From Corynebacterium casei LMG S-19264 (GTDB lineage Bacteria > Actinomycetota > Actinomycetes > Mycobacteriales > Mycobacteriaceae): 64,000 bases of DNA. The stretch is taken from NCBI RefSeq assembly GCF_000550785.1, contig NZ_CP004350.1:476009-540008 (forward strand). Reading direction: 5' to 3'. The notes beneath the pieces were generated by a model, which made no database searches, was not told where the DNA came from, and saw only the letters and a list, made by a program, of their open reading frames with translations. The translations under genes were made by a program, and so were the position numbers. Below, one piece after another: positions 1 to 10,129 of the stretch; position 1 is the stretch's first letter; each line of letters starts with the position of its first letter.

Positions 1-1
1 T

Positions 2-559
<558 letters not shown>

Positions 560-609
560 ATAGCTCGCTAACTAGCAACTAGAAGCCGTCTCAAGGAGGC
601 CTCCCCACC

Positions 610-1551
610 GTGATTCCCGTGCCATCGATTGTCGCACAGCAAACCAGCCCAAACCCACCGGGTTTAGGAGAAAATCACGGTGAGGACTCCACACCCCAGC
701 TCAAAGACGACAAGCGGAACCTTCCCGAGCACCACGAAGCCGCGCCGAAGCCACCTGCCAAAGGTGATGAAGACGGACAGGGCAAGGACGCAAACGGCCC
801 GCTAGCGGGCAAGCCGGAATCTGTGCAGCTGCTCATCAAAATAATGGGTGGCGCAGTAATCCTGGAGTTCATCCATCAGATTTTCTCCTTCATCCTGGCC
901 ATTGTGAACTTCGATGTTCTTCGCGCCACTGCAAAGCGCACCATCGGTGAAGATTCGCAGCTGTCAGATACTCTGATCAACCTCACTGCCTGGGGTTCAT
1001 TGGCGCTGACCACCCTAATTTCTTTGACCATCATTGGTCTTTTGGCCGTTATGCTGCGGCTTTTGTACAAGAAATCCAAGCACGCGGGCACTGCGCGCCG
1101 CATGCTGTTCGTGTTCTCCTTGTACTTCACGTTCCGGCTTTTCCTGGTGTTTATGACCAGGCCTGCCACCGGCACCAACTCCCCGGACTGGCTGTACGTG
1201 GTCGATGGATCCCTGCAGATCCTGGTGGGCGTTGCCGCAGTTCTTGTTCTGGTCTTTTCCTCCCGTGAGGAAACTTTGGAATACACCGGCGAGATGGAAA
1301 AGCTCCGCCAGTTTGAACAAGAGCAGAAAAAACTGCAGGAACAGCGCGCTCGTGAGGCCAAAGAAAAGCTGGAAAACGGCGAGACGGGCAAGGGCGCGAA
1401 AGGCTCTAAGCGCGGCAAGAACGTGCAGGATGAAGCCGACTACGGCACCTTCAAGGGCATGCTTGGCCGCTGGACCAAGGGCGGCAAGAATGACAAGAAG
1501 AACAGCAAAAATGATGCTGGTAAAAACGACAAAGACAAGGACGCTAAGTAA
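610..1551 (+). CDS. Conserved membrane protein with charged C-terminal tail (hemB-hemE cluster)
   Basis: A 313-residue protein of unknown function. It has a Pro/Lys/Glu-rich N-terminal 70 residues and four predicted membrane segments at about 76-102, 126-152, 163-182 and 194-216. A long Lys/Glu-rich, coiled-coil-like tail follows, ending in a poly-Lys/Asp stretch. It starts at GTG with a strong AAGGAGG about 10 bases upstream, 50 bases after hemB. Corynebacteria carry a membrane protein at this place between hemB and hemE, but no catalytic motif is visible, so a role in heme metabolism is only positional inference. Confidence 0.85.
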   Translation: MIPVPSIVAQQTSPNPPGLGENHGEDSTPQLKDDKRNLPEHHEAAPKPPAKGDEDGQGKDANGPLAGKPESVQLLIKIMGGAVILEFIHQIFSFILAIVNFDVLRATAKRTIGEDSQLSDTLINLTAWGSLALTTLISLTIIGLLAVMLRLLYKKSKHAGTARRMLFVFSLYFTFRLFLVFMTRPATGTNSPDWLYVVDGSLQILVGVAAVLVLVFSSREETLEYTGEMEKLRQFEQEQKKLQEQRAREAKEKLENGETGKGAKGSKRGKNVQDEADYGTFKGMLGRWTKGGKNDKKNSKNDAGKNDKDKDAK

Positions 1552-1621
1552 AGTCTCAATCAACTAAGCGTGGTGGCATTGCCGCTGCGCAAGTAGATTT
1601 CAAAGATAAAGGATTCGTGCG

Positions 1622-2104
1622 ATGGCCGATTACGATCGACAACAAGGACCGGTTGATTACAACCGTAAGTACACCCCGCCGCGCGTTCCGCAGGAAGTTT
1701 CACCAGGCCCGCTGCGGTGGGCGTACTGGATTCTTGTTCTTGCCGCCGTGGTCATGCTGTGCGCTGGATTCATTGGAATCTTCGGAACGGGTGCAGAACC
1801 CGTTGAAGAACCAGGTGCGGTGAAATTCAACCACTACCTGATTGTCGGAACTAACATCATCGGCGCGATTGTCTTCTCTTTGGTCTCCCCGCAGTTGGCG
1901 CAAGGATCCAAGCTGGCACGCCGCATTATCACCGGCACGGCAGTGGTAGTGCTCTTTGTTGTTGTCGCCGGATTCCTCATTGGAGTATCCGGATTCTTCC
2001 TCATCATCATCCCTGTCTTGCTGGCAGCGGCACTGTTGATGATGTTTAGGCCTTCCTCGAATGATTACATCGCGAAGAAGTCCGGCGATCCCACTTGGGA
2101 CTGA
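1622..2104 (+). CDS. Conserved small membrane protein (hemB-hemE cluster)
   Basis: A 160-residue protein with a hydrophilic N-terminus of about 30 residues and membrane segments at about 34-56, 72-93 and 103-142; the last is long enough to be two helices. The short cytoplasmic tail ends in GDPTWD. The ATG is preceded by AAAGGA. It is probably co-transcribed with the preceding membrane-protein gene 70 bases upstream. I recognise no family; the position upstream of hemE is conserved in corynebacteria as far as I recall. Confidence 0.85.
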   Translation: MADYDRQQGPVDYNRKYTPPRVPQEVSPGPLRWAYWILVLAAVVMLCAGFIGIFGTGAEPVEEPGAVKFNHYLIVGTNIIGAIVFSLVSPQLAQGSKLARRIITGTAVVVLFVVVAGFLIGVSGFFLIIIPVLLAAALLMMFRPSSNDYIAKKSGDPTWD

Positions 2105-2150
2105 TCATCACCGCACCCTGCTGGACTCATACTTTTGTACGACGGTGAGG

Positions 2151-2156
2151 CATAAT
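2151..2156 (+). promoter_or_regulatory. Candidate -10 box of hemE, near-leaderless
   Basis: CATAAT ends 7 bases before the hemE ATG, the spacing expected for a leaderless transcript, which is common in corynebacteria. No clear Shine-Dalgarno lies at normal distance from the ATG. The -35 region is weak. Confidence 0.4.
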
Positions 2157-2163
2157 AGCAAGC

Positions 2164-3222
2164 ATGTCGAAACGTAATCTGACCAATGCTCCCTTGCTTG
2201 ATGCTGCTGCTGGAAAGACCCCATCGCGCCCAGCAGTGTGGTTTATGCGCCAAGCCGGCCGCTCGTTGCCGGAATACCGTCAAGTGCGCGAGGGCATTTC
2301 GATGCTGGATTCGTGCTTCATGCCAGAACTCCTCGCTGAAATCACCCTGCAGCCAGTACGTCGCCACGATGTTGATGCGGCAATCTTGTTCTCCGATATC
2401 GTAGTCCCACTCAAAGCTGCCGGTGTCGGAGTAGATATCGTTGCTGGCCGTGGCCCAGTCATGGATAAGGCTGTCACCACCCGCGAGGACGTCAAGAACT
2501 TCCCAATCCTGGACAATGACGTGCCGGAGGTTGCCGAAGGTATCAAGATCATCATTGATGAGCTCACCGACAAGCAGTCTCTAATCGGTTTTGTCGGCGC
2601 ACCATTTACCTTGGCTTCCTACTTGATTGAGGGCGGTCCTTCGAAGAACCATGAAAAGACCAAGGCTTTGATGCACTCCGAGCCTGAAACCTGGCATGCC
2701 CTGATGGAACGCCTGGTGCCAACGATTACCAACTTCCTGGACGTACAGGTTGAAGCGGGTATTGATGCGATGCAGCTTTTTGACTCCTGGGCGGGATACC
2801 TCAACCGCGAGGACTACCGTAACTTTGTACTGCCGTACTCCACGCAGATTCTGAAGCATGTTGAAGGTGTAGTGCCGCGTATCCACTTTGGAGTGGGAAC
2901 CGGTGAACTGCTGCCGGCCATGGCTGAAGCAGGCTCTGAAGTCATGGGCGTGGATTACCGCGTGCGCATGGACGAGGCTGCGGAGCGAATCCACGCGGCA
3001 CACGGCGCGCATGCACTGCAGGGTAACTTGGATCCAGCATTACTCTTTGCTGGTGATGACGCCGTTCGCGGCGCCGTCCGCAACATCCGTGACCAGGTTT
3101 CGGCGGCGCAAGCTGCAGGCCACGCCACTGGACATATTTGGAACCTTGGCCACGGCGTCTTGCCAACCACTGAGGCTGAAGCAATCACGCGTGCAGTATC
3201 AATCATTCACGAGGAGGGCTAA
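2164..3222 (+). CDS. hemE: Uroporphyrinogen decarboxylase
   Basis: Removes four carboxyl groups from uroporphyrinogen III to give coproporphyrinogen III. Its 352 residues match the family length. The N-terminal signature RPAVWFMRQAGRSLPEYR and the LFSDIVVPLKAAG region carrying the catalytic Asp are intact, as is the C-terminal NLGHGVLP motif. The stop codon is immediately followed by the ATG of hemY (TAAATG), so the two are translationally coupled. Confidence 0.98.
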   Translation: MSKRNLTNAPLLDAAAGKTPSRPAVWFMRQAGRSLPEYRQVREGISMLDSCFMPELLAEITLQPVRRHDVDAAILFSDIVVPLKAAGVGVDIVAGRGPVMDKAVTTREDVKNFPILDNDVPEVAEGIKIIIDELTDKQSLIGFVGAPFTLASYLIEGGPSKNHEKTKALMHSEPETWHALMERLVPTITNFLDVQVEAGIDAMQLFDSWAGYLNREDYRNFVLPYSTQILKHVEGVVPRIHFGVGTGELLPAMAEAGSEVMGVDYRVRMDEAAERIHAAHGAHALQGNLDPALLFAGDDAVRGAVRNIRDQVSAAQAAGHATGHIWNLGHGVLPTTEAEAITRAVSIIHEEG

Positions 3223-4644
3223 ATGAGAATTGCCATTGTTGGCGCAGGTCTAGCGGGACTTACCGCTGCTTATGAGCTTCGTGAGGTAGCAGCAGCTGAG
3301 GATTCCCAGGTGGATGTCTTTGAAGCTTCTGACCGGATCGGCGGCAAGCTGTTCACAGTGCCGTTTAATGATGGCCCCGTCGACCTTGGTGCGGAAGCTT
3401 TCCTGGCCCGGCGTGAAGATGCCGTGGAATTCTTTACTGAACTCGGCCTGGCTGATTCTCTCGTTGAACCATCCGGTAAATCCTCGCTGGTGTACTCCGG
3501 CGGTGAATTACAGAATCTGCCGCGCGGTGGCGTGATGGGTATTCCATCTACCTCTGCACCGATTGCGCACCTGGTCAGCGAAGAAACCGCGCGCAAGATT
3601 GATGCTGAGGCCGATACCGCGGCGATTAATTGGACGGTCGGAGAAGACCGCAGTATCGGCAAACTAGTGCGTGAGCGCTACGGCGATGAAGTTGTGGACC
3701 GTGTCGTCTCTTCACTGCTCGGCGGTGTCTACTCCTGCTTGGCTGATGACTTGGGTATCCGCGCGACTGTCCCACAGTTGGCAGAAGCACTGGACGCCCT
3801 GGCTGAAGCAGGGGAGAGGGTCACCTTGTCTGGTGCAGTTTCCAAGATTGAACAGTCCCGTCCGGCGCCTGGTGGTGGTGAGGCCAAGCCAGTCTTTAAT
3901 GCTTTCGCTGGTGGCTATGCGGAGCTATATGAAACCCTGGCGGAGAAATCCGGTGCGGATATCCACCTCGATACTTTCGTTTCAGGCATTACCTTTGACG
4001 CTAAGAACTCCACCTACACTATCGCCGGCCAAGGAGTTCCGGGTGATGCTGAACCTTATGACCGCGTGATTGTGGCAACCCCCGCGCCAACCACCGCGCG
4101 CTTGCTGTCCAAGGCAGCGCCGGAAGCCGCGGAAGCGCTCAAGCCAGTGAAGCTGGCAAGCTCTGCGATTGTTGGATTCAAGTTTGATTCTGATGCTGGC
4201 TTGCCGGATTCTTCCGGGCTGCTCATCGCAGCGGACCAGCCGGGCGTACACGCGAAGGCGTTTACGTTTAGCTCGAAGAAGTGGCCGCACATCAAAAACC
4301 GTATTGGTGATGGCGCTGTCATTCGCGCAAGCTTCGGACGCTTCGGCGATGATTCCCTGGCGCGTGAGGATGAAGACACCCTGGTGGATTACGCCCTTGA
4401 TGACCTGCTGGCAATCACCGGTTTTGATGCCCGGGAAGCAGGCGTGAGTGAAATCTACACCCAGCGCTGGTTTGGCGGCCTGCCACGCTTTGACGAAAAC
4501 CACCTCGCCACCGTAGCAACGGTTCGTGAGAAACTCACCGCACAACCGGGCCTGGACGTCACCGGCGCCTGGGCCGGCGGCGTTGGCGTTCCTGCCGTTG
4601 TGGCAGACGCACGCGCTGCGGCTAAGCGCGTCCGCGAAGGCTAG
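3223..4644 (+). CDS. hemY: Coproporphyrinogen/protoporphyrinogen oxidase, FAD-dependent
   Basis: FAD enzyme of 473 residues with the dinucleotide-binding motif VGAGLAGLTAAYEL at the N-terminus and the C-terminal GAWAGGVGVPAVVADA FAD-contact region. In Actinobacteria this HemY-type enzyme is known to act mainly on coproporphyrinogen III (CgoX) in the coproporphyrin-dependent route; the sequence alone does not distinguish the substrate. It starts directly after the hemE stop. The gene is intact. Confidence 0.95.
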   Translation: MRIAIVGAGLAGLTAAYELREVAAAEDSQVDVFEASDRIGGKLFTVPFNDGPVDLGAEAFLARREDAVEFFTELGLADSLVEPSGKSSLVYSGGELQNLPRGGVMGIPSTSAPIAHLVSEETARKIDAEADTAAINWTVGEDRSIGKLVRERYGDEVVDRVVSSLLGGVYSCLADDLGIRATVPQLAEALDALAEAGERVTLSGAVSKIEQSRPAPGGGEAKPVFNAFAGGYAELYETLAEKSGADIHLDTFVSGITFDAKNSTYTIAGQGVPGDAEPYDRVIVATPAPTTARLLSKAAPEAAEALKPVKLASSAIVGFKFDSDAGLPDSSGLLIAADQPGVHAKAFTFSSKKWPHIKNRIGDGAVIRASFGRFGDDSLAREDEDTLVDYALDDLLAITGFDAREAGVSEIYTQRWFGGLPRFDENHLATVATVREKLTAQPGLDVTGAWAGGVGVPAVVADARAAAKRVREG

Positions 4645-4678
4645 AACCACCCTGCCACGCACTTTGGCATACAACTAG

Positions 4679-4721
4679 GCAAGCCCCGAGCTACAGGAAA
4701 ATCCTGTGGCCCGGGGCTTGC
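4679..4721. terminator. Long inverted repeat between convergent hemY and dehydrogenase genes
   Basis: Two 20-base arms beginning GCAAGCCCCG pair at 18 positions plus one G-U, around an AAA loop. The repeat sits between convergent genes and probably stops transcription from both sides, although neither strand has a good T-run after the stem. Confidence 0.6.
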
Positions 4722-4769
4722 TGCGTGTGCTAGCTCCTAGCCAGAATCTAGCGGTCGTGGAAACACTAA

Positions 4770-5606
4770 CTAGTCTTTGCGGTAGACGAAGATGGAGGAG
4801 AAGTCCTCATCGCCGTGGCCGAGTTCTTGCTGGCGTTCAAAGTTCTTAATGGCGGCTTGCACGGCTGGCAGCTCTTGGTCAGCGGTGTCCACCATCAGCT
4901 TGGAGTCTTTGCACAGCGCGTCCACGGTGAAATCACCAGGGGCTGTGTCACGCTCACCAAGAATGAATGGGGCTTTCATGTTCTTCATAAACGCCAGGCC
5001 GGTGATGTCCAGCATCTTTAGGACTTCTTCCTGAGCTAAGCCTTCGGATTCGCCGAGGTTAAGTGCTTCCAGAACGCCCTGTGCGGTAACGGACAAAGCC
5101 AGGTTGGCCAGAAGCTTGCCGGTGGCGGCCTTGGCGGCAGAATCCACACCGATTAGCTTGTTCTCACCAGCCCAGGGGCGGGCGATATCAAGAGCTACCT
5201 CGCGGCGGGCATCATCCGGGGTGCCCACATAAACGCCGAGCTCGCCATTACGCGCCGGAATCAAAGAACCTACAACTGGGGCGTGGACATAAGATTCCAC
5301 AGCATCGGCGAATTCGCGTGCGGCTTCCGGGGAAACAGTAGTGGTATCAATCCAGGTAATGCCAGCAGGAATCAGATCTTGGCCAATAACAACCTCGCGG
5401 ATATCATCCGGGCCGAACAGAGAAGTGATGATTACTTCAGCACCCTCAACCGCCGCGGCAGGAGAGTCCGCCAAAGTTGCGCCCTCATCCACCAAGGGCT
5501 GCGCGCGCTCAGCCGTGCGGTTCCATACGGTGACGTCGTGCGATTTTATGACATAACGCGCCAGTTCAGAGCCCATGCGTCCAGTACCTAAAAATGCAAT
5601 CTTCAT
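4770..5606 (-). CDS. NAD(P)-dependent beta-hydroxyacid dehydrogenase family protein
   Basis: A 278-residue oxidoreductase of the 3-hydroxyisobutyrate dehydrogenase / imine reductase superfamily. It has an N-terminal Rossmann motif FLGTGRMGSELAR, the middle GDP.D-type loop, and the family lysine region AAKAATGKLLANL at about residue 165. The C-terminal helical domain is complete. The substrate cannot be read from the sequence: 3-hydroxyisobutyrate, tartronate semialdehyde and imines are all possible. It is divergent from the SMR gene. Confidence 0.85.
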   Translation of the reverse strand: MKIAFLGTGRMGSELARYVIKSHDVTVWNRTAERAQPLVDEGATLADSPAAAVEGAEVIITSLFGPDDIREVVIGQDLIPAGITWIDTTTVSPEAAREFADAVESYVHAPVVGSLIPARNGELGVYVGTPDDARREVALDIARPWAGENKLIGVDSAAKAATGKLLANLALSVTAQGVLEALNLGESEGLAQEEVLKMLDITGLAFMKNMKAPFILGERDTAPGDFTVDALCKDSKLMVDTADQELPAVQAAIKNFERQQELGHGDEDFSSIFVYRKD

Positions 5607-5646
5607 AGTTGCCTATTGTGCCAAAGATTTGCCAAAGTGGGAGCTT

Positions 5647-5961
5647 ATGGCATGGATCATTCTTGTTCTCTCCGGCGCATTCGAATCCGTCTGGGCAATC
5701 GCTCTTTCTAGGTCAGAAGGCTTTACGCGCCTGTGGCCGTCAGTGACCTTCTTCGTGGCGGTCGTCATTTCCATGGGTGGGCTGGCCTGGGCTATGAAGT
5801 CCTTACCAGTGGGTACCGCTTATGCCGTGTGGGTTGGTGTGGGCGCATCTATTACCATCATTTACTCCTTCGCCACCGGCCAAGAAGCCGTAACTACGCT
5901 CAAACTTGTGTTCCTGCTCATGATCATCGCCGGCCTTATTGGCCTGCGCGTGGTCAATTAA
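5647..5961 (+). CDS. Small multidrug resistance (SMR) family transporter
   Basis: A proton-coupled drug/metabolite efflux protein of 104 residues with four membrane helices. The key membrane Glu lies in helix 1 (GAFESVWAIAL, Glu13), and the second-helix motif LPVGTAYAVWVGVGA is conserved. I chose the ATG giving MAWIILVLSG because it yields exactly the family length and helix 1 begins there; an upstream in-frame start would add 24 non-family residues overlapping the divergent gene. It is a single gene, so it probably acts as a homodimer; it could be a guanidinium-type or quaternary-amine exporter. Confidence 0.9.
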   Translation: MAWIILVLSGAFESVWAIALSRSEGFTRLWPSVTFFVAVVISMGGLAWAMKSLPVGTAYAVWVGVGASITIIYSFATGQEAVTTLKLVFLLMIIAGLIGLRVVN

Positions 5962-5991
5962 GTGCCCTGCTGAATTAGGGGCTGCGCCGAT

Positions 5992-6561
5992 TTAAGGAAC
6001 CACGAGGCGCAGGTCCGGGATGTCGGAGCCGGGGAATTTCAGCACTGGGCCCTGCTTTTCTGGGGTTTGTGGCGCTGGTTTCGGGGTCTGTTTCGGGGCA
6101 GGTTGCGGTGCCGGCTGTGGAGCTGGCTGCGGTGCGGGCTGTGCTGGTGGCGGCGTGTACGCCGGGGTGGCAGGTGCAGCCGGCGCGGCCGGGGCAGGGG
6201 GCTGCACAATCGGGGATTGAACTTGGGCAGGAGGAGCTACCGCAGCGGGGGAATCCACCGGTTCAGATGCGGGACGCGACGCGGCGTCATCATCGTCCGG
6301 GGCAGCGGTGCTGGTTGCCGGTTGTGATGTCGGTGACGTTGAGATGTTCTCACCGAAGCCTGCGCGCCGGGAGATTGGCTGCGGCAGGTGCGCCGGTTGC
6401 CATGCATGGGAGGAATGCGCGGCGGTGTTTTCGATCGGCTCCTCTTCAGCCGAGCATGCAGTCAACATCGATGCTGACATGACAACAATGGCGCCAATGA
6501 GCAGCGGAAACCTCCCACGGCGGGTGGTGGTGTGGTTGGTCGATGGAACATCGAAAAGCAT
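5992..6561 (-). CDS. Secreted Pro/Ala-rich lipoprotein with PAPQ repeats
   Basis: A 189-residue protein with an N-terminal membrane segment and the lipobox LTAC, predicting lipid attachment outside the membrane. The mature part is low-complexity, Pro/Ala-rich, with repeated PAPQ units at about 145-165, and ends in KFPGSDIPDLRLVVP. Such Pro-rich stalks often span the cell wall. No enzyme domain is visible. It is convergent with the SMR gene and divergent from hemL. Confidence 0.75.
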   Translation of the reverse strand: MLFDVPSTNHTTTRRGRFPLLIGAIVVMSASMLTACSAEEEPIENTAAHSSHAWQPAHLPQPISRRAGFGENISTSPTSQPATSTAAPDDDDAASRPASEPVDSPAAVAPPAQVQSPIVQPPAPAAPAAPATPAYTPPPAQPAPQPAPQPAPQPAPKQTPKPAPQTPEKQGPVLKFPGSDIPDLRLVVP

Positions 6562-6684
6562 TGCAAAACCCCCAAATGCAACCTGAAATATAAATAGATT
6601 CCCCCGGAACTTCTTCCCCTTAACCTTCTAAGAGTCTAGCGCGCTTGTAAAGCAGGCGCATCACAGCGTTTATTCAAACTTTCG

Positions 6685-6690
6685 TATAAC
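6685..6690 (+). promoter_or_regulatory. Candidate -10 box of hemL
   Basis: TATAAC lies 15 bases before the hemL ATG in the divergent region with the lipoprotein gene. No convincing -35 hexamer or strong Shine-Dalgarno is seen. Confidence 0.4.
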
Positions 6691-6705
6691 GGAAAAATAC
6701 GTACA

Positions 6706-8037
6706 ATGAGGGCTATGGCTTCTTCCCCGGACTCCTCACATTCAACTAAAACTTCTAACTCTGCGCAGTGGTTTTCCCGCGCCAGCAATGTCACCCCGGG
6801 CGGTGTGAATTCGCCGGTTCGTGCATTTGGCTCCGTTGGTGGTCAGGCCCGCGTTATTGCATCCGCGAAGGGCTCCAAGCTGATTGACGTTGATGGCAAT
6901 AGCTTTGTTGACCTCGTGGGCTCTTATGGACCAATGATTCACGGCAATGCGCATCCTGACATCGTCAAGGCTGTACAAGATGTGGCTATTGATGGTTTGA
7001 GCTTTGGTGCCCCAACGGTGGGGGAGACCTTGCTGGCGGAAGAAATTATTTCCCGTACCGCTGCGGAAAAGGTGCGTCTGGTCAACTCTGGCACGGAGGC
7101 AACTATGTCCGCTGTGCGTTTGGCACGTGGCTTTACCGGCCGCGCCAAGGTCTTGAAGTTTGATGGCTGCTACCACGGCCATGTGGATGCCTTGCTGGCC
7201 GCGGCTGGTTCCGGCGTGGCAACGCTGGCGCTGCCAGATTCCCCAGGTGTTACCGGTGCGGCGGCAGCGGATACCATCGTTGTTCCTTATAACGATATTG
7301 AAGCAGTCAAGAAGGCATTCGCTGATAATCCAGGTGAGATTGCCTGCATTATCGCTGAGGCAGCAGCGGGCAACATGGGTACCGTGGCGCCGGAAGAAGG
7401 CTTTAATCAGGCGCTCAAGGAGATTGCGCACGCTGATGGCGCGCTGTTGATTTTGGATGAGGTCATGACTGGCTTCCGCACCTCCCACAAGGGTTGGTTC
7501 GGCGTGGATGAGGTCGCTGGTGACCTGGTGACCTTCGGCAAGGTTGTCTCCGGTGGTTTGCCAGCGGCAGCTTTCGGTGGCCGCGCGGACATCATGGATT
7601 ACCTGGCGCCAGTCGGTCCGGTTTACCAAGCAGGTACGTTGTCCGGAAACCCGGTGGCCATGGCATCAGGTTTGGCATCGCTTAAGCTTGCCGATGAATC
7701 TTTGTACCCACGCCTTGCTGCCCACGCCGACAGGCTCTCCGACATGATTTCGGCAGCGCTTGAAGCTGAAGGCGTTGCGCACCACATGCAGCGCGCATCT
7801 TCCATGCTGTCCATCCGCTTCGCTGAGGGCGAGGGCCGCAACTTTGACGACATGAAGGCAGCCGATACCTTCCGCTTTACCCCGTTCTTCCACGAATTGT
7901 TGAACGCTGGCGTCATGGTTCCACCAAGCCCATTTGAGACCTGGTTTGTATCTGATGCGCTAACAGACGATGATTTTGAGGTAATCGAAAAGGCTCTCAA
8001 GCCTGCTGCCAAGGCAGCTGCTCAAGCGGAAGGATAA
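6706..8037 (+). CDS. hemL: Glutamate-1-semialdehyde 2,1-aminomutase
   Basis: PLP enzyme that makes 5-aminolevulinate from glutamate-1-semialdehyde, the second step of the C5 route to heme. It has 443 residues. The PLP-lysine region [18 protein letters not shown] and the substrate loop [11 protein letters not shown] are present, with the aminotransferase III Asp in [11 protein letters not shown]. Two start codons are possible: ATG at 6706, or the in-frame ATG three codons later. It is 7 bases upstream of the phosphatase gene. Confidence 0.97.
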   Translation: MRAMASSPDSSHSTKTSNSAQWFSRASNVTPGGVNSPVRAFGSVGGQARVIASAKGSKLIDVDGNSFVDLVGSYGPMIHGNAHPDIVKAVQDVAIDGLSFGAPTVGETLLAEEIISRTAAEKVRLVNSGTEATMSAVRLARGFTGRAKVLKFDGCYHGHVDALLAAAGSGVATLALPDSPGVTGAAAADTIVVPYNDIEAVKKAFADNPGEIACIIAEAAAGNMGTVAPEEGFNQALKEIAHADGALLILDEVMTGFRTSHKGWFGVDEVAGDLVTFGKVVSGGLPAAAFGGRADIMDYLAPVGPVYQAGTLSGNPVAMASGLASLKLADESLYPRLAAHADRLSDMISAALEAEGVAHHMQRASSMLSIRFAEGEGRNFDDMKAADTFRFTPFFHELLNAGVMVPPSPFETWFVSDALTDDDFEVIEKALKPAAKAAAQAEG

Positions 8038-8044
8038 TCCAGCT

Positions 8045-8653
8045 GTGACGAAAACTATCGTCCACCTCGTGCGCCACGGCGAGGTCCACAACCCAGATAA
8101 AATTCTGTACGGCCGTATCCCTGGCTACCACCTCTCGGCCCGTGGACATTCCATGGCAGCGCGCACAGCGAAAGCCTTCGAAGGCCACGATGTGACCTAT
8201 CTAGCGGCGTCACCTTTGCAGCGCACCCAAGAAACTGCACAGCCTTTTGCCAAGGTCACAGGCCTTGACGTGGAAATTGATAAGGCTCTGATTGAATCAG
8301 GAAACCGTTTTGAGGGTCTGCATGTTAAGGGCGTACGCTCAGCGCTGTGGAATCCACAACGCTGGCCACTTCTGCGCAATCCGCTCCAGCCGAGCTGGGG
8401 CGAGCCATTCACAGAGATCGCATCTCGCATGATGGATGCTGTGAAACGCGCCCGCGTCAACGCCGAAGGACATGAGGCGATTGTTGTTAGCCACCAGCTG
8501 CCAATCGTCATGGTGCAGCGCACCGTCCTTGGACTGCGTTTGCCGCATGCGCCGTGGAACCGCGAATGTGATCTGGCGTCGGTGTCTTCCATCGTCTTTG
8601 ACGACGACAAGATCGTCGATATTTTCTACTCTTCACCAGCACAAAGCATCTAA
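8045..8653 (+). CDS. Histidine phosphatase / phosphoglycerate-mutase-like protein
   Basis: A 202-residue member of the histidine phosphatase superfamily. It has the phospho-acceptor motif LVRHGEVHNP near the N-terminus, SPLQRTQETA about 50 residues later, and the second His in VVSHQLPI. It begins at GTG 7 bases after the hemL stop, so it is in one operon with hemL. It is too divergent to name a substrate; a true phosphoglycerate mutase is unlikely. Confidence 0.88.
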   Translation: MTKTIVHLVRHGEVHNPDKILYGRIPGYHLSARGHSMAARTAKAFEGHDVTYLAASPLQRTQETAQPFAKVTGLDVEIDKALIESGNRFEGLHVKGVRSALWNPQRWPLLRNPLQPSWGEPFTEIASRMMDAVKRARVNAEGHEAIVVSHQLPIVMVQRTVLGLRLPHAPWNRECDLASVSSIVFDDDKIVDIFYSSPAQSI

Positions 8654-8692
8654 GTTTTACTGCACCTTCTCACGTTTTAGAAAGTCTCTTTC

Positions 8693-9307
8693 ATGTTTGA
8701 CTCCAAGCGCCTAGCGTCAGCGGCTGTTATTGCCGCCGCCAGCGTGCTCATGGCCTCGTGCGCCCAAGAATCCGACAATGCCCAAAACGCAGTTGCCGTT
8801 GGCGGCACCTTCGAATTCATCACACCCGGTGGCCAACAAGAGATTTTCTATGATGAGGCAGAGCGCAAGCCACTGCAGACCTTCTCTGGTGAATCCTTGA
8901 TGGAAGAATCAGAGACTATTTCTCTGGATGATTATGAGGGCCAGATTGTTGTTCTCAACTCCTGGGGGCAGTGGTGTGCACCGTGTCGTGCGGAAGTAGA
9001 TGACTTGCAGCGTGTGCAGGAGGATCTGGAAGAGCGCGAGCTGGGCACCGTGTTGGGTATTAATGTGCGTGATTACAATCCGCAGATTGCCCGTGATTTT
9101 AAAGAAGATAACGGTGTGAGTTTCCCGTCCATCTATGACCCACCGTTTAAGACGGCGGCAGCGCTCGGCGGCGTGCCCACCTCGGTGGTGCCAACCACCA
9201 TCGTGTTGGATAACCAGCACCGTCCGGCCGCAGTCTTCTTGCGCGGCATTACAGACAGTGACATCTTGACTGTCATTGATGACCTCGAGCAAGAACAAGC
9301 GAGCTAA
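8693..9307 (+). CDS. TlpA/ResA-like thiol-disulfide lipoprotein
   Basis: An extracytoplasmic thioredoxin-fold protein of 204 residues. It has a lipoprotein signal (LMASC, Cys23) and the redox motif WCAPC within the thioredoxin-like domain at about 75-200. It sits directly before ccdA, resB and ccsA, so its probable job is to keep the CXXCH cysteines of apocytochrome c reduced for heme ligation. Only 3 bases separate it from ccdA. Confidence 0.92.
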   Translation: MFDSKRLASAAVIAAASVLMASCAQESDNAQNAVAVGGTFEFITPGGQQEIFYDEAERKPLQTFSGESLMEESETISLDDYEGQIVVLNSWGQWCAPCRAEVDDLQRVQEDLEERELGTVLGINVRDYNPQIARDFKEDNGVSFPSIYDPPFKTAAALGGVPTSVVPTTIVLDNQHRPAAVFLRGITDSDILTVIDDLEQEQAS

Positions 9308-9310
9308 CAC

Positions 9311-10102
9311 GTGACTGATATCGGAACCGCCTTCGCAGACATGGCCGCTAGCGGCCCGCTGCTCTTAGGCATCTTGGCAGCCGCTGCCGCCGGCTTGGTG
9401 TCTTTTGCATCGCCATGCGTGGTGCCACTGGTACCGGGCTACATGTCCTACTTGGCAGGCCTTGTCGGCGGCCAGGTGGAATTCAAGGGCAACAGCCCCG
9501 TGGTGACCAAGCAACGCCAATGGGCCGTGGTTGGTGCGGCACTGCTGTTTATCTTGGGCTTTACCGTCGTATTCGTGCTGGCTACAGTGTCTGTCTTCGG
9601 TGCAATTTCGATGTTGACGCTAAACGCTGAGATGCTCATGCGCGTCGGCGGCATCATCACCATCTTGATGGGCATTGTGTTCATGGGCGGCATTGGCTTT
9701 ATGCAAAATGACACGCGCATGGCACCAAAGCGCTGGACGAACTGGCTTGGTGCGCCCTTGCTGGGCGGTGTGTTTGCACTGGGTTGGACCCCTTGTTTGG
9801 GTCCAACGCTGGCCGCCATCATTTCCGTTTCAGCAGGAACCGAAGGCATGACGGCCGCGCGCGGAACCATCTTGGTCATCGGTTACTGCCTGGGTCTGGG
9901 CTTGCCATTCTTGCTGGTTGCACTGAGCTCAGCCCGTGCGATGCGCAGCATTGAATGGATGCGCAAGCACTCCCGCAAGATTCAAATCATTGGTGGTATC
10001 ACCATGATCATCGTTGGTGTCCTGCTCACCTCTGGCGCGTGGGCATACTTCATCAACTGGGTTCGTCAATGGACCGTCGAATACGGCATGACGCTGATTT
10101 AA
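9311..10102 (+). CDS. ccdA: Cytochrome c biogenesis membrane protein CcdA (DsbD-like)
   Basis: Carries reducing equivalents from cytoplasmic thioredoxin across the membrane to the TlpA/ResA-like partner encoded just upstream. It has 263 residues with six membrane helices and the two conserved cysteines in FASPCVVPL and GWTPCLGPT. It starts at GTG. It belongs to the system II cytochrome c maturation operon. Confidence 0.93.
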   Translation: MTDIGTAFADMAASGPLLLGILAAAAAGLVSFASPCVVPLVPGYMSYLAGLVGGQVEFKGNSPVVTKQRQWAVVGAALLFILGFTVVFVLATVSVFGAISMLTLNAEMLMRVGGIITILMGIVFMGGIGFMQNDTRMAPKRWTNWLGAPLLGGVFALGWTPCLGPTLAAIISVSAGTEGMTAARGTILVIGYCLGLGLPFLLVALSSARAMRSIEWMRKHSRKIQIIGGITMIIVGVLLTSGAWAYFINWVRQWTVEYGMTLI

Positions 10103-10129
10103 GCGTAGAAATAGGAGACTGTCCCCGCC

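Noticed and set aside
6067..6482. Long plus-strand frames opposite the Pro-rich lipoprotein
   Set aside because: They are antisense shadows of the GC-rich PAPQ repeat; the minus-strand frame has a signal peptide and lipobox.
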